A DNA stretch of 45,116 nt from Armatimonas rosea (GTDB lineage: Bacteria; Armatimonadota; Armatimonadia; Armatimonadales; Armatimonadaceae). The position numbers were made by a program, and so were the translations under genes. Where the stretch lies: assembly GCF_014202505.1 (NCBI RefSeq), contig NZ_JACHGW010000013.1:1-45116 (forward strand), written 5' to 3'. This document shows positions 16,804 through 25,214 of the stretch, piece by piece (the stretch's first letter is position 1; the number at the start of each line of letters is the position of its first letter). The notes beneath the pieces were generated by a model. The model was not told where the DNA came from, made no database searches, and was given only the letters and a program-made list of their open reading frames with translations.

Positions 16804-17448
16804 TTATTTAATTTTGTCGAACTTAGTGCCTTTGCAGGTCACACAGGCTTTGGGAGCGTTGCCCTGCTGCGTTGCCCCACAGGTTTGGCAGACAGAGAAG
16901 GACTTGAGCCCAATATCCTTCTTCCCTGAGTTGAGGTTTGTCATTGCCGCAGAGTAGAGGGCTGCGTGCTGGCGCTCGGCAGCCAATGCAAAGCGGAAGG
17001 TACGCTGTGCCCCGACTTGCTTCTCCGACGTAGCCACGGTCAACATCGCAGGATACATCTGATCCTTCTCCTCTGTCTCCCCCCGCCAGGCATCTTTCAG
17101 GTTCGCCTGGGTCGAGCCAACCTTCCCAGAGAATGCGCCAGATTTAGGATTGGCCTCACCGAGAGTCGCCAAAACGCTGGCATGGTTGCTGGCATGGATC
17201 GCTTCCGCTTGAGAAGCAGCCTCAAACAGGCTCGCGACGCCCTTTTTTCCCTCTGCCCGTGCTTTTTGGGCGTACGCTTGATACTTAGAGCAGGCAGTCG
17301 TCTCGCCCACATAGGCTTTCTCAAGGTTGCCCTTTGTCTGAGCCAGCGGCTGTGCCTGTGAAAGCGCACCACTCTGGGTCGCCGCGAGCACTCCTATACA
17401 CAAAGCGAGAGCGGCTGGAATCTGTCGGTTACGGTTTATTGTTTTCAT
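16804..17448 (-). CDS. Exported rubrerythrin-like protein
   Basis: A 214-residue protein. The signal peptide (about 1-33, with IPAALALCIGVLAATQ) is followed by a ferritin-like diiron domain with ligand-type glutamates in AYVGETTACSKY, SQAEAIHASNH, WRGETEEKDQMYP and AAERQHAALY. A C-terminal rubredoxin-like knuckle has CQTCG and CVTCK pairs. Rubrerythrins reduce hydrogen peroxide and are usually cytosolic; this one should act in the periplasm. It is divergent from the VIT1-type gene. A CTCTCAT-type box and a -10 TATGCT, six bases before the ATG, suggest a leaderless transcript controlled by the 24540 regulator. Confidence 0.85.
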   Translation of the reverse strand: MKTINRNRQIPAALALCIGVLAATQSGALSQAQPLAQTKGNLEKAYVGETTACSKYQAYAQKARAEGKKGVASLFEAASQAEAIHASNHASVLATLGEANPKSGAFSGKVGSTQANLKDAWRGETEEKDQMYPAMLTVATSEKQVGAQRTFRFALAAERQHAALYSAAMTNLNSGKKDIGLKSFSVCQTCGATQQGNAPKACVTCKGTKFDKIK

Positions 17449-17454
17449 GGCTCA

Positions 17455-17489
17455 AGCATAACGCCGCCTCTATGAGAAGACGATGAGAG
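17455..17489 (-). promoter_or_regulatory. Rubrerythrin promoter with response-regulator direct repeat
   Basis: On the minus strand: TTCTCAT/CTCTCAT repeats at 17472-17489 with an 11-bp pitch and CGTC spacer, then 11 bp, then -10 TATGCT at 17460-17455, then 6 bp to ATG 17448. The layout matches four other promoters in the window and predicts transcription starting at or near the start codon. Confidence 0.7.
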
Positions 17490-17521
17490 CATAATTTGGG
17501 GCATTTCGGTTTGAGATTAGC

Positions 17522-17556
17522 CTCTCATCGTCCTCTCATAGAGGTCAGGATAGGTT
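17522..17556 (+). promoter_or_regulatory. VIT1-type gene promoter with response-regulator direct repeat
   Basis: CTCTCAT at 17522-17528 and 17533-17539 with a CGTC spacer (11-bp pitch), then 11 bp, then a -10-like TAGGTT at 17551-17556. It mirrors the rubrerythrin box 32 bp away on the other strand. Here about 24 nt of leader with GGAG precedes ATG 17587. Confidence 0.7.
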
Positions 17557-17586
17557 AAGTCTAAACTCCTGGAGAGCTTCTGTCTT

Positions 17587-18291
17587 ATGCCTACTACCCC
17601 CCATGTTGAAAAACACTTCACCTCCACCGAGGCCGTCCGTGATGTCGTTATCGGAATGTCCGATGGCCTGACGGTTCCCTTTGCCCTTGCCGCAGGCCTG
17701 ACGGGAGCCATTGCTGCATCGTCCGTGATTGTTACCGCAGGGCTTGCGGAGGTGGCGGCGGGCTCCATCGCGATGGGACTCGGGGGCTATCTAGCTGCCC
17801 GTGGAGATGCGGAGCACTACCACAGTGAGCTGGCACGAGAGCACCAGGAGATTCGCGACGAGCCTGAGAAGGAGATGGCTGAGGTCTCTCACGTCTTGCA
17901 GGAGTACGGCATGGCTCCCGATGAGGCTGCTATTCTTGTGGAGCGCATTCGCCACCGCCCTGAGGACTGGGTGCGGTTCATGATGCGCTTTGAGCTGGGT
18001 CTTGAGGAGCCCAATCCGCACCGTGTCTATAAGAGTGCCTTCACCATTGGCATTTCCTACTTAGTAGGTGGTATGATCCCGCTCTTGCCCTATTTCTTCG
18101 TGGCTCAAGCCCAGGTTGGGCTACTCTGGTCCGCAGGAATCACCGCGATTGCCCTACTCGTCTTTGGTGGCGTCAAAGGAAAAGCCACGGGGACAAACGC
18201 AGCTCGGAGTGCCATTCAGACCCTACTTGTTGGTGGAGTTGCTGCGACCATCGCTTTTCTAGTCGCACGCGCTTTCTCCCATGGGGGCTAA
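17587..18291 (+). CDS. VIT1/CCC1-family iron/manganese transporter
   Basis: A 234-residue inner-membrane protein of the vacuolar-iron-transporter family. The first helix pair has the family signature VRDVVIGMSDGLTVPFALAAG and GSIAMGLGGYLAARGDAEHY. The cytosolic metal-binding helices follow (about 80-140, with REHQEIRDEPEKEMAE and the Glu-rich EYGMAPDEAAILVERI), then three more membrane helices. The length is normal. Members carry Fe2+ or Mn2+ out of the cytosol. Divergent promoters with the exported rubrerythrin suggest joint handling of iron and peroxide in the envelope. Confidence 0.88.
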   Translation: MPTTPHVEKHFTSTEAVRDVVIGMSDGLTVPFALAAGLTGAIAASSVIVTAGLAEVAAGSIAMGLGGYLAARGDAEHYHSELAREHQEIRDEPEKEMAEVSHVLQEYGMAPDEAAILVERIRHRPEDWVRFMMRFELGLEEPNPHRVYKSAFTIGISYLVGGMIPLLPYFFVAQAQVGLLWSAGITAIALLVFGGVKGKATGTNAARSAIQTLLVGGVAATIAFLVARAFSHGG

Positions 18292-18293
18292 GC

Positions 18294-18584
18294 CTATCGA
18301 GCCGTGGGAAGAACAGACTCGACGGGGATTACCACAATGAATCCTTCGTCGGGTCTGCCCGTGCCTCCGTGCGATTGAATTGCTTCGATAACGGGCGCGA
18401 GAAGCTCCACGGGGACGATAACCTCTAGTTTAGATTGCACCACCTGCTGATAGTGCCCACCGTCCAGATGAAACGTCCGTGTCTCCGATACGGTCACTGC
18501 GGGAATGCCGGGGATCTCATGCAGGGCGTCGAGCACCTTCGGAACCAGGAAGGGCTGGAGAATGGCTTTGATCTCTCGTTTCAT
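18294..18584 (-). CDS. P-II-like protein associated with metal efflux
   Basis: A 96-residue protein of the P-II/GlnB-like ferredoxin fold (KREIKAILQPFLVPKVLDALHEI; LEVIVPVELLAPVIEAIQSH; GFIVVIPVESV). The region matching the T-loop (HLDGGHYQQVVQSK) differs from true GlnB and lacks the uridylylated Tyr context, so it is unlikely to be a nitrogen regulator. Small P-II-like proteins are often encoded with heavy-metal RND pumps and may bind metal or nucleotide to tune them. Its ATG overlaps the pump stop by 4 bp, making it the last gene of the efflux operon. Confidence 0.75.
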   Translation of the reverse strand: MKREIKAILQPFLVPKVLDALHEIPGIPAVTVSETRTFHLDGGHYQQVVQSKLEVIVPVELLAPVIEAIQSHGGTGRPDEGFIVVIPVESVLPTAR

Positions 18585-21500
18585 AAAGTCTCTTTCTTGC
18601 CTTGCTCAAACCAGGCGTAGAGCGTCGGCAGTACCACGAGGGTGAGAAGTGTGGACGTGATCAGTCCGCCGATCACAACCGTCGCCAGTGGCTTCTGAAC
18701 CTCCGCCCCAGAGCCCGTGGCGAGCGCCATCGGGATGAAACCGATGCTGGCAACCGAGGCAGTCATTAGAACCGGGCGGAGCCGGGCTAGTGCTCCTTGA
18801 TGGACGGCTTCGGCGACCGAGCGGCCTTCTTGGCGGAGCTGATTGATGAAGGTAATCATCACCAGGCCATTGAGCACCGCGATCCCCGCGAGGGCGATAA
18901 AGCCAATCCCCGCCGAGATCGAGAAAGGCATCTGCCGTGCAAGGAGCGCAAGAATTCCCCCCGTGATGGCAAAGGGAATCCCCGTGAAGACCAGTGCTGC
19001 TTGCTTCAGGCTCCCCAGGGTCATGAAGAGCATCACAAAGACCGCCAGAAAGGTCAGGGGGACAACCACCATCAGGCGCGCACGCCCCGACTGAAGCTGC
19101 TCGTAGGTGCCGCCGAACTCCATCCGGTAGCCGGTCGGGAGGTGGATCTCCTTCTGGAGACGTTGCTGCACTTCCTCGGTGAAGCCCCCCAGGTCTCGGC
19201 CACGGACATTCGACATCACTACGACCCGGCGCTGGCCGTTCTCCCGGCTGATCTGAATGGGGCCATTGACATAGCCGATCTTTGCCAGAGAGCCAAGGGG
19301 CACTTGCGACCCGGCGGATGTAGGGACGAGGAGACGGCCTATCTTCTGAGTGTCATCGCGAAAGGGCTTCTCCAGGCGCACGTTCACCTCCACCCGCTGA
19401 CTGCCATCTGTGATGCTGGTGACGGTCTTGCTGGCGAGGGCGGTCTCGATCACGGCGTTGATATCGCTTACCGAGACTCCCCACCGGGCGATAGCCGCGC
19501 GATCAAGCTCGATCTGGAGCTGTGGCATGCCCTCGGTGGCCTCGACCGAGACATCGGCGGCTCCACGGACTTTCTCGACAATGGTAGCCATCTTCGCGGC
19601 GACCTCTGCGAGGACTTTGTTGTCGGTGCCAAAGAGCTTGATGCCCAGCTCCGCACGTAGCCCCTGACCTTGCACCATCTCGTCCATGCGCATCTTCACC
19701 GGCTGGGTGTAGCTCGCCTCAAAGCCAGGCGACTTATCCGTGAGCTCGGAGAGTTTCCGCACCAGCTCCTCTTTGGTACGCGCACGCTTCCAGTGCGCCT
19801 TGGGCCAGAGCTCGATCAGCGTGTCGGTCTGGTGGATCAGCATGGGATCCGTGGCGACCTCGGGCCGCCCGATACGGGTCACGACTTTCTTGACCTCATC
19901 GGGGAAGCTTGTGCGTAGCGCCGTCTCTAGTCGCTGCGAGCGATCCACCACTTCCTCCAAGCTTGTCCCCGGGGCGTAGAAGCCCGAGATCGCCGCCGCG
20001 CCTTCATCAAGCTCAGGGATGAAGGTGCTTCCCAGCAAAGGAAAGAGCGCAAAGCAGCCCACTACAAAGCCCAGTGCCAGCCCTGCCGTGAGCATCCTCG
20101 CACGGACGGCCCCCTGGAGCAACTTGGCATAGAAGCGCTCGATGACTTCCAGAACTCGGTTGGGCTTTTCTTCCTTGACCTTGAGAAAGTACGCACAGAG
20201 TGCCGGAACCCAGGTCAGGGAGAGGAGGAGCGCACCGAGTAGGGCGAGAATCACCGTCAGCCCCATCGGGCGGAACATCTTGCCCTCGACCCCCTGAAGC
20301 GTCAGGATCGGCAGGTAGGTGGCGATAATGATGAAGATGCCAAAGAGCGACGGCTTTAGCACCTCCAGCGCCGCTTCGTAGAGAACGTGCTGGCGCTCGT
20401 CCTCCGTGAGGTCACGGTGTAGGTGATGGCGACGCTCCGCGAGCTGGCGCACGGTATTCTCCACAATAATCACGGCACCATCCACGATCAGGCCAAAGTC
20501 CAGAGCTCCCAAGCTCATCAGGTTGGCCGAGATTCCCCAGTGGCGCATTCCGATAATCGCAAAGAGCATCGCCAGTGGGATCACCGACGAGACAATCAGC
20601 CCGGCACGAAGCTGAAGTAGGAAGGCAAAGAGGACCACGATCACCAACAGGCCGCCTTCCGTCAGGTTCTTCGTGGCGGTCTCTAAAGTGCGATTGATGA
20701 GCACGTCCCGGTTGAGGAAACCGACTAGTTTTGAGCCTGCGGGGAGTGTTTTCTCGATCTGCTTGAGCTTTGCACCAACCCCCTGCATCACGATACGACC
20801 GTTCTCTCCGATGAGAAGCAAGGCGACACAGTAGCTCTGCTCCCCGATGCCATCTTCCGAGAACGCCCCCTGCCGAATCGCATCGCCTTCCTCGACGGTC
20901 GCCAGCATCCCGACCGTGATGGGGATACCGTCTTTGGCGGCAACTACGACGTGCTTGATATCTTCCGGTCCGGTGAGCATCCCAACACTGCGGATCATCG
21001 CCTGGGACGCCCCCTGTGCTAAGTAGGAACCGCTGGCGTTCTGGTTGTTCTTCTCCAGCGCCTCCGTGAGGTCGCGTAGGGTAAGACCGTAGGCGAGGAG
21101 CTTCTGTGGGTCGACTTTCACCTGCCACTGGCGCACGGTGCCTCCCCAAGGGTTCACCTCCGCAAGCCCCGGAACCGTGAGGAGCTGTGGCCGCACCACC
21201 CAGTCCATCAGAGCGCGACGCTCGCGGAGTGAGAGGTTTGGGTTCTCTAGTTTGATGTGGGAGAGCTCCCCCAGCCCGGTGGATACCGGCCCCATCTCCG
21301 CCGTTGCCCCAGGAGGTAGCTCCCCCTGGGCCACGGTCAGGCGCTCCGCGACAAGCTGGCGCGCAAAATAAAGATCGGTGTCGTCGTCGAAGACCACCGT
21401 CACCTGCGAGAGCCCGAACTGGCTGATCGAGCGTGTCTCCTTGAGCTTCGGGGTTCCGGCAAGCGCGACCTCAAGCGGGAAGGTCAGCTGCCGCTCGATC

Positions 21501-21679
21501 TCCTCGGGGCCAAGCCCGGTTGCGGTGGCATTGATGACAACCTGCTTTGTGGTGATGTCGGGCACGGCATCGATGGGGAGCTGGAGGGCATTGTAGCCCC
21601 CGATCCCTAGTAGCAAGAAGCCCAGCATCACTATAAAGAGCCGCTGCCGAATCGCAAAGCGCAAAATAGCCTCGATCAC
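18581..21679 (-). CDS. Heavy-metal RND efflux pump, CusA/CzcA type
   Basis: A 1032-residue inner-membrane pump of the heavy-metal (HME) RND class. It begins MIEAILRFAIRQRLFIVMLG and has the HME marker in TM4, GALDFGLIVDGAVIIVENTVRQL, with one Asp and Gly-Ala following it, unlike the Asp-Asp of the HAE pump at 11068. The periplasmic region has the class motif FGLSQVTVVFDDDTDLYFARQLVAERL. A CusA-type methionine-rich metal relay is not obvious, so Cu/Ag and Zn/Co/Cd remain open; the neighbouring multicopper oxidase favours copper. The start overlaps the adaptor stop (ATGA). Confidence 0.92.
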   Translation of the reverse strand: MIEAILRFAIRQRLFIVMLGFLLLGIGGYNALQLPIDAVPDITTKQVVINATATGLGPEEIERQLTFPLEVALAGTPKLKETRSISQFGLSQVTVVFDDDTDLYFARQLVAERLTVAQGELPPGATAEMGPVSTGLGELSHIKLENPNLSLRERRALMDWVVRPQLLTVPGLAEVNPWGGTVRQWQVKVDPQKLLAYGLTLRDLTEALEKNNQNASGSYLAQGASQAMIRSVGMLTGPEDIKHVVVAAKDGIPITVGMLATVEEGDAIRQGAFSEDGIGEQSYCVALLLIGENGRIVMQGVGAKLKQIEKTLPAGSKLVGFLNRDVLINRTLETATKNLTEGGLLVIVVLFAFLLQLRAGLIVSSVIPLAMLFAIIGMRHWGISANLMSLGALDFGLIVDGAVIIVENTVRQLAERRHHLHRDLTEDERQHVLYEAALEVLKPSLFGIFIIIATYLPILTLQGVEGKMFRPMGLTVILALLGALLLSLTWVPALCAYFLKVKEEKPNRVLEVIERFYAKLLQGAVRARMLTAGLALGFVVGCFALFPLLGSTFIPELDEGAAAISGFYAPGTSLEEVVDRSQRLETALRTSFPDEVKKVVTRIGRPEVATDPMLIHQTDTLIELWPKAHWKRARTKEELVRKLSELTDKSPGFEASYTQPVKMRMDEMVQGQGLRAELGIKLFGTDNKVLAEVAAKMATIVEKVRGAADVSVEATEGMPQLQIELDRAAIARWGVSVSDINAVIETALASKTVTSITDGSQRVEVNVRLEKPFRDDTQKIGRLLVPTSAGSQVPLGSLAKIGYVNGPIQISRENGQRRVVVMSNVRGRDLGGFTEEVQQRLQKEIHLPTGYRMEFGGTYEQLQSGRARLMVVVPLTFLAVFVMLFMTLGSLKQAALVFTGIPFAITGGILALLARQMPFSISAGIGFIALAGIAVLNGLVMITFINQLRQEGRSVAEAVHQGALARLRPVLMTASVASIGFIPMALATGSGAEVQKPLATVVIGGLITSTLLTLVVLPTLYAWFEQGKKETL

Positions 21680-23250
21680 TTGAGCTTCTCCTTCAGGAGT
21701 CCCGCGTTGCGCACGACCACGCGCTCGCCGCCTTTAAGGCCCTCGCGAACCAGGGCTTGCCCACCGCGCCGCGCCGCCACCGAGACCGTGCGAGCAACGA
21801 AGATCTCTGGCTTCTCGGTCGCGACAAAGACTACACTCCTGCCGCCCACTTCCTGCACTGCATCCTCGGGGAGCGCGGTTCCCCGCATCCCACTCTGCGC
21901 AACCAAGCTCCCTGTGACAAACATGCCAGGCCGTAAGACACTCGCCCCACCTGATACCCGGCAGCGCACCTTCACCAAACGGGTTGCGGCATCGGCGCTC
22001 TCCCCCAGCGTGACCACCGTGGCGGAAAAGTTCTTGCCGGGTACTGCCTCCGAGCGCACCGTAAACCGTGCTCCAGGCCGGAGCTGTCCGAGCTGGGCAG
22101 GAGGAACGGAGAGCTGCACCCAAACCTCGGTGCCGTTGAAGATCGTGTAGAGCGGCTTGGTCATATCGACGGTCTCCCCAAGGCTCGCGTGGCGCTCAGT
22201 GATCCTTCCGCTAAGCGGCGCATGGATGGGGATGGAGTGCATATCGCCCGGCTGGCCGCCCAGCAGCTCGATATCATCCAGGGCAGACTCCACCTCAATC
22301 CGAGCTTGCTGGAGGGCATTCTGCGCCTCAACCAGCTCTTTGTCCCGGGTGTAGCCGCCCTTGACGACTTTCTCCTCGCGGGTGAGTGCATTCGCCGCGC
22401 GCTGGCGTTGCTCATCTATACTTCGGCGGTGCGCCTGAGCTGCCTCCCACTTCGCGGCTGCGCTTCGGGTGCGGGCGGCTCCCTGCTCGGCGCGTGCCTC
22501 GGCAGCAGCGACCTCGGACTGCGCTTGCTTACGCTCCGCCTGCGCCTGCTCTAGGTCCTGGCGTGCGATAAGCTCCTCCTTAAACAGTGCCTCGGAGCGG
22601 GCCGCACGTGCCTGCGTAGAACCTAAGCGTGTCTGAGCCTGCTCCAGAGCTGCCGCCAGAGACTTTTCCTCACTCTTTGCCTCTTCCAGCGCCGCTCGAG
22701 TGGTCTTGACCTCACCCTCGGTATCGGAGAGCTGTGCGCTGAGCTGCGACAGGCTCTGCTGGTAGTCCTCCAGATGATGGCGCTCGAACTCCCCTAAGCT
22801 CGCCAGCTTCGTGCGCCGTGCGAGGTTGTCTTTGGCAAGCGCCTCTTTCTTTAGGGCAAGCCGGTAGGCCACCTGGGCTCCGTGGAGGTCTTCACTCTCG
22901 ACAACAGCGACCACATCGCCTGCAACCACTTGCTGGCCCAGCTCGGCGTTCATCGCAATCACCTTTGCCTTGACCCGCGAGTTGACGCTGGCGAGGCTAC
23001 TCGGGTTAGCCTCAACGCTCCCGTTAAACGTCAGGCTCTCCGAGAGCATGGTCTCTTGAACCGCCTCCACCGTAAAGCGCGCGAGGGCAAGGCTCTCTAA
23101 GTCCAGCACGACTTGGCCAGGTGTCGCGGGCGCACTTGGGGCGGGGCCCGCCTCTGACTGCGCTGCAACTTTAGGAGCACAGCCGCTAGGAATGGTCAGT
23201 AGGGCGCTCAGGCAAGCAATCGAAACAAAAAGAGAGAGGTGGTTTTTCAT
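21676..23250 (-). CDS. Efflux adaptor, CusB/CzcB type
   Basis: A 524-residue periplasmic adaptor and probable lipoprotein (signal peptide with LTIPSGC, Cys about 24). It has a first lipoyl half (SRVKAKVIAMNAELGQQVVAGDVVAVV), a long coiled hairpin (about 110-310, rich in EQAQ/AEAR repeats), a second lipoyl half (IPIHAPLSGRITERHASLGETV) and beta-barrel domains (VQLSVPPAQLGQLRPG). The start is ATG 23250, overlapping the TolC-type stop (ATGA). No CzcB-type His-rich N-terminus is seen. Confidence 0.88.
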   Translation of the reverse strand: MKNHLSLFVSIACLSALLTIPSGCAPKVAAQSEAGPAPSAPATPGQVVLDLESLALARFTVEAVQETMLSESLTFNGSVEANPSSLASVNSRVKAKVIAMNAELGQQVVAGDVVAVVESEDLHGAQVAYRLALKKEALAKDNLARRTKLASLGEFERHHLEDYQQSLSQLSAQLSDTEGEVKTTRAALEEAKSEEKSLAAALEQAQTRLGSTQARAARSEALFKEELIARQDLEQAQAERKQAQSEVAAAEARAEQGAARTRSAAAKWEAAQAHRRSIDEQRQRAANALTREEKVVKGGYTRDKELVEAQNALQQARIEVESALDDIELLGGQPGDMHSIPIHAPLSGRITERHASLGETVDMTKPLYTIFNGTEVWVQLSVPPAQLGQLRPGARFTVRSEAVPGKNFSATVVTLGESADAATRLVKVRCRVSGGASVLRPGMFVTGSLVAQSGMRGTALPEDAVQEVGGRSVVFVATEKPEIFVARTVSVAARRGGQALVREGLKGGERVVVRNAGLLKEKLK

Positions 23251-24455
23251 GGTGTTTTCAGAGAATCCGCTGTGGGATGAATACGCTCCCACTCAGTGCG
23301 TGCTTGTGCATAGGCAAAGGCAGCGGCGAGGCGCTCTGCGAGCACGGCGCGGTAGGTGCGCTGGGCCTCAAGGACTGCAGTAATGCTGGTCTGGCCTGCT
23401 TGAAATCCCGTCTTGCTGGCCTGGAGGAGCCGCTCTGAGCGCTGGATGAGGTCGGCTTGGTAGCTCTGCAGAACCGCCTCAGCGCTCTCAAGCTGTGCTT
23501 TTGCTTGTGCACGCTCCTGTGCGAACTGGAGTGTCAGCGCACTCTGCCGCGCTTGTTGCGCCTCCGTTGCGGCAGCGACTTGACGAACGCGTGCACGCTT
23601 CGCTCCCCAGTCGAGGGGGAAGTTGACCTGCACTGCCGCACCTCGATCCGCAGGGCCTGAAGGGTGAAAGAGGTTCTGGGAGCGGAGCATCAGAGAGACA
23701 TCGGGTTTGAGCTCCGTTCGGGCAAGCTTCTCCTCACTGACCAAGCGCTGAAGGTTGGCGGCCTCTAGTGCTAGCTCCGGGCGTGGACCGCCTTTCTCGG
23801 CAAGAGGCACAACCGTGAGTGGCAGAGGGCTCAGGGGTGGAAGGGCTTCCTCAGGCGACTTTCCCAGAAGCACTGCAAGCGCCGCCTGCGCGGATTTGCG
23901 CTTGCCGCTCGCCTGAATGACTTGCTGCTGTGCCCTAGAAACTTCGATCCGGGTCTGAGTGGCCTCGATTCCGGGACGTGCTCCTAGATCGACTTGTCTC
24001 GTTGTCACCCGGTCGAGCTCTTGCGTCAGCTGGAGAGCCTCTTGTGCGAGGACTTCCTGTGCCTGTGCGTAGGCAAGGGCATCGTAGGCCACCCGAACCG
24101 CATGGGCTAAGCTAAGGGTCTCTAGATCCGCCCCCGCAGCACTCACCGCAAGGCGCGAGACAGCAACGGCTGTGCGGGCACCGCGCGCCCCGTTGACCTC
24201 CAACGGCTGCGAAAAGAAAAGCTCCTCGGTGGTGCCATTGGCGCTCCCCAGCCAGGGTGCCACATAAAATGTCGGGGCGCTGAGTGCTCGTGCTGCCGTC
24301 ACGCCTTCCTTAGCGGCGGCAATCTCTTGGCGTGCCGACTGCATCTTGGGGTGCGATTTGAGCGCCATTTGAATGGCAGCATCTCGTGTCAGAACGGGAG
24401 TCTCTTGTGGTATGGCTACCTGTGTCAGAAGTAAAAAGACAAGCGCTTCTTGCAT
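23247..24455 (-). CDS. TolC-family outer-membrane protein, CusC/CzcC type
   Basis: A 402-residue outer-membrane channel of the TolC/CzcC family with a short signal peptide (MQEALVFLLLTQVAIPQ). The two helical-hairpin halves are visible (AIQMALKSHPKMQSARQEI; RSERLLQASKTGFQAGQTS, then ITAVLEAQRTYR). Two starts are in frame, ATG 24464 and ATG 24455. I prefer 24455 because the predicted -10 TAGGAT (24468-24463) overlaps the first ATG and lies 7 nt before the second, implying a leaderless mRNA. First gene of a four-gene operon: channel, adaptor, pump, P-II-like. Confidence 0.85.
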   Translation of the reverse strand: MQEALVFLLLTQVAIPQETPVLTRDAAIQMALKSHPKMQSARQEIAAAKEGVTAARALSAPTFYVAPWLGSANGTTEELFFSQPLEVNGARGARTAVAVSRLAVSAAGADLETLSLAHAVRVAYDALAYAQAQEVLAQEALQLTQELDRVTTRQVDLGARPGIEATQTRIEVSRAQQQVIQASGKRKSAQAALAVLLGKSPEEALPPLSPLPLTVVPLAEKGGPRPELALEAANLQRLVSEEKLARTELKPDVSLMLRSQNLFHPSGPADRGAAVQVNFPLDWGAKRARVRQVAAATEAQQARQSALTLQFAQERAQAKAQLESAEAVLQSYQADLIQRSERLLQASKTGFQAGQTSITAVLEAQRTYRAVLAERLAAAFAYAQARTEWERIHPTADSLKTP

Positions 24456-24462
24456 TGGGGGC

Positions 24463-24497
24463 ATCCTAACCCGGCAACTATGAGAGGAAGATGAGAG
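24463..24497 (-). promoter_or_regulatory. Efflux operon promoter with response-regulator direct repeat
   Basis: On the minus strand: CTCTCAT-CTTC-CTCTCAT (24497-24480, 11-bp pitch), 11 bp, then -10 TAGGAT at 24468-24463, then 7 bp to ATG 24455. It lies back to back with the response-regulator promoter. Confidence 0.75.
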
Positions 24498-24498
24498 G

Positions 24499-24532
24499 CT
24501 CTCACGATCCTCTCATAGAATGGGGGTACCCT
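24499..24532 (+). promoter_or_regulatory. Autoregulated promoter of the second two-component system
   Basis: CTCTCAC-GATC-CTCTCAT at 24499-24516 (11-bp pitch), 10 bp, then TACCCT at 24527-24532, then 7 bp to ATG 24540. Only one base separates this box from the one for the efflux operon, so one regulator array probably serves both directions. Confidence 0.75.
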
Positions 24533-24539
24533 GAGAAAC

Positions 24540-25214
24540 ATGAAGCTCTTGGTCGTTGAGGATGAGATCGCCGCGGGCATCTTTCTTCAGGAGGGACTCT
24601 CTGAGGAAGGCTACGCGGTGGATATGGCCCGTGATGCTCACGAGGCGGACGAAGCCGTGGCGCTCTACCGCTACGATCTGATCGTCCTCGATGTGATGCT
24701 CCCCGGCAAGGATGGGTTCACCCTCTGCCGGCAGTGGCGAATGGAGGGTGTCAAGAGCCCGATTCTCTTTCTCACGGCACGTGACGACGTGGCGGATCGA
24801 ATTGCCGGGCTAGACCAAGGTGGCGATGACTACCTGGTCAAGCCCTTCGCCTTCGACGAGCTCCTCGCCCGTATCCGTGCCCTACTACGCCGCACGCTCA
24901 GTGAGCCAGTTCCCCCGATCCTTACCTTCGGTGAGCTTGTCATCGACACCAACTCCAAGAAGGTCTGGCGGAGCGGCGAGCTTGTCAGCCTGACCGCGCG
25001 GGAGCACCAGATGCTGGAGTATCTCGCGTTTCATCCCGAGCGCCTCATCACCCGCACCAGGCTCTGGGAACATGTCTGGGAGACAGGTAGTGAGCCTGAC
25101 TCTAATGTGGTGGATGTCTATATCGGCTATCTCCGCCAAAAACTAGGCCGCGAGCGTATCGAGACCGTCCGTGGTCAAGGCTATCGCTTCAAGCACGAGG
25201 TCGAGAGTGAGTAG
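24540..25214 (+). CDS. OmpR/PhoB-family response regulator, CusR/CopR-like
   Basis: A 224-residue response regulator. The receiver domain has D8, phospho-acceptor D51 (LIVLDVMLPGKDGF), LTARDD and the lysine in LVKPFAFDELLARI. The winged-helix domain ends ETVRGQGYRFKHE. Divergent from the heavy-metal efflux operon and overlapping its kinase gene, the standard setting of CusR/CopR-type metal regulators. I propose it binds the CTCTCAT direct repeats at its own promoter and at four other genes in the window: direct 7-bp repeats with 11-bp pitch are what the OmpR/PhoB family recognises. The metal specificity is not visible. Confidence 0.93.
   Translation: MKLLVVEDEIAAGIFLQEGLSEEGYAVDMARDAHEADEAVALYRYDLIVLDVMLPGKDGFTLCRQWRMEGVKSPILFLTARDDVADRIAGLDQGGDDYLVKPFAFDELLARIRALLRRTLSEPVPPILTFGELVIDTNSKKVWRSGELVSLTAREHQMLEYLAFHPERLITRTRLWEHVWETGSEPDSNVVDVYIGYLRQKLGRERIETVRGQGYRFKHEVESE

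Noticed and set aside
20412-21149. 245-residue frame antisense-like within the heavy-metal pump gene
   Set aside because: Arg/Gly-rich shadow in another frame of the pump gene; no domain and no start signals.
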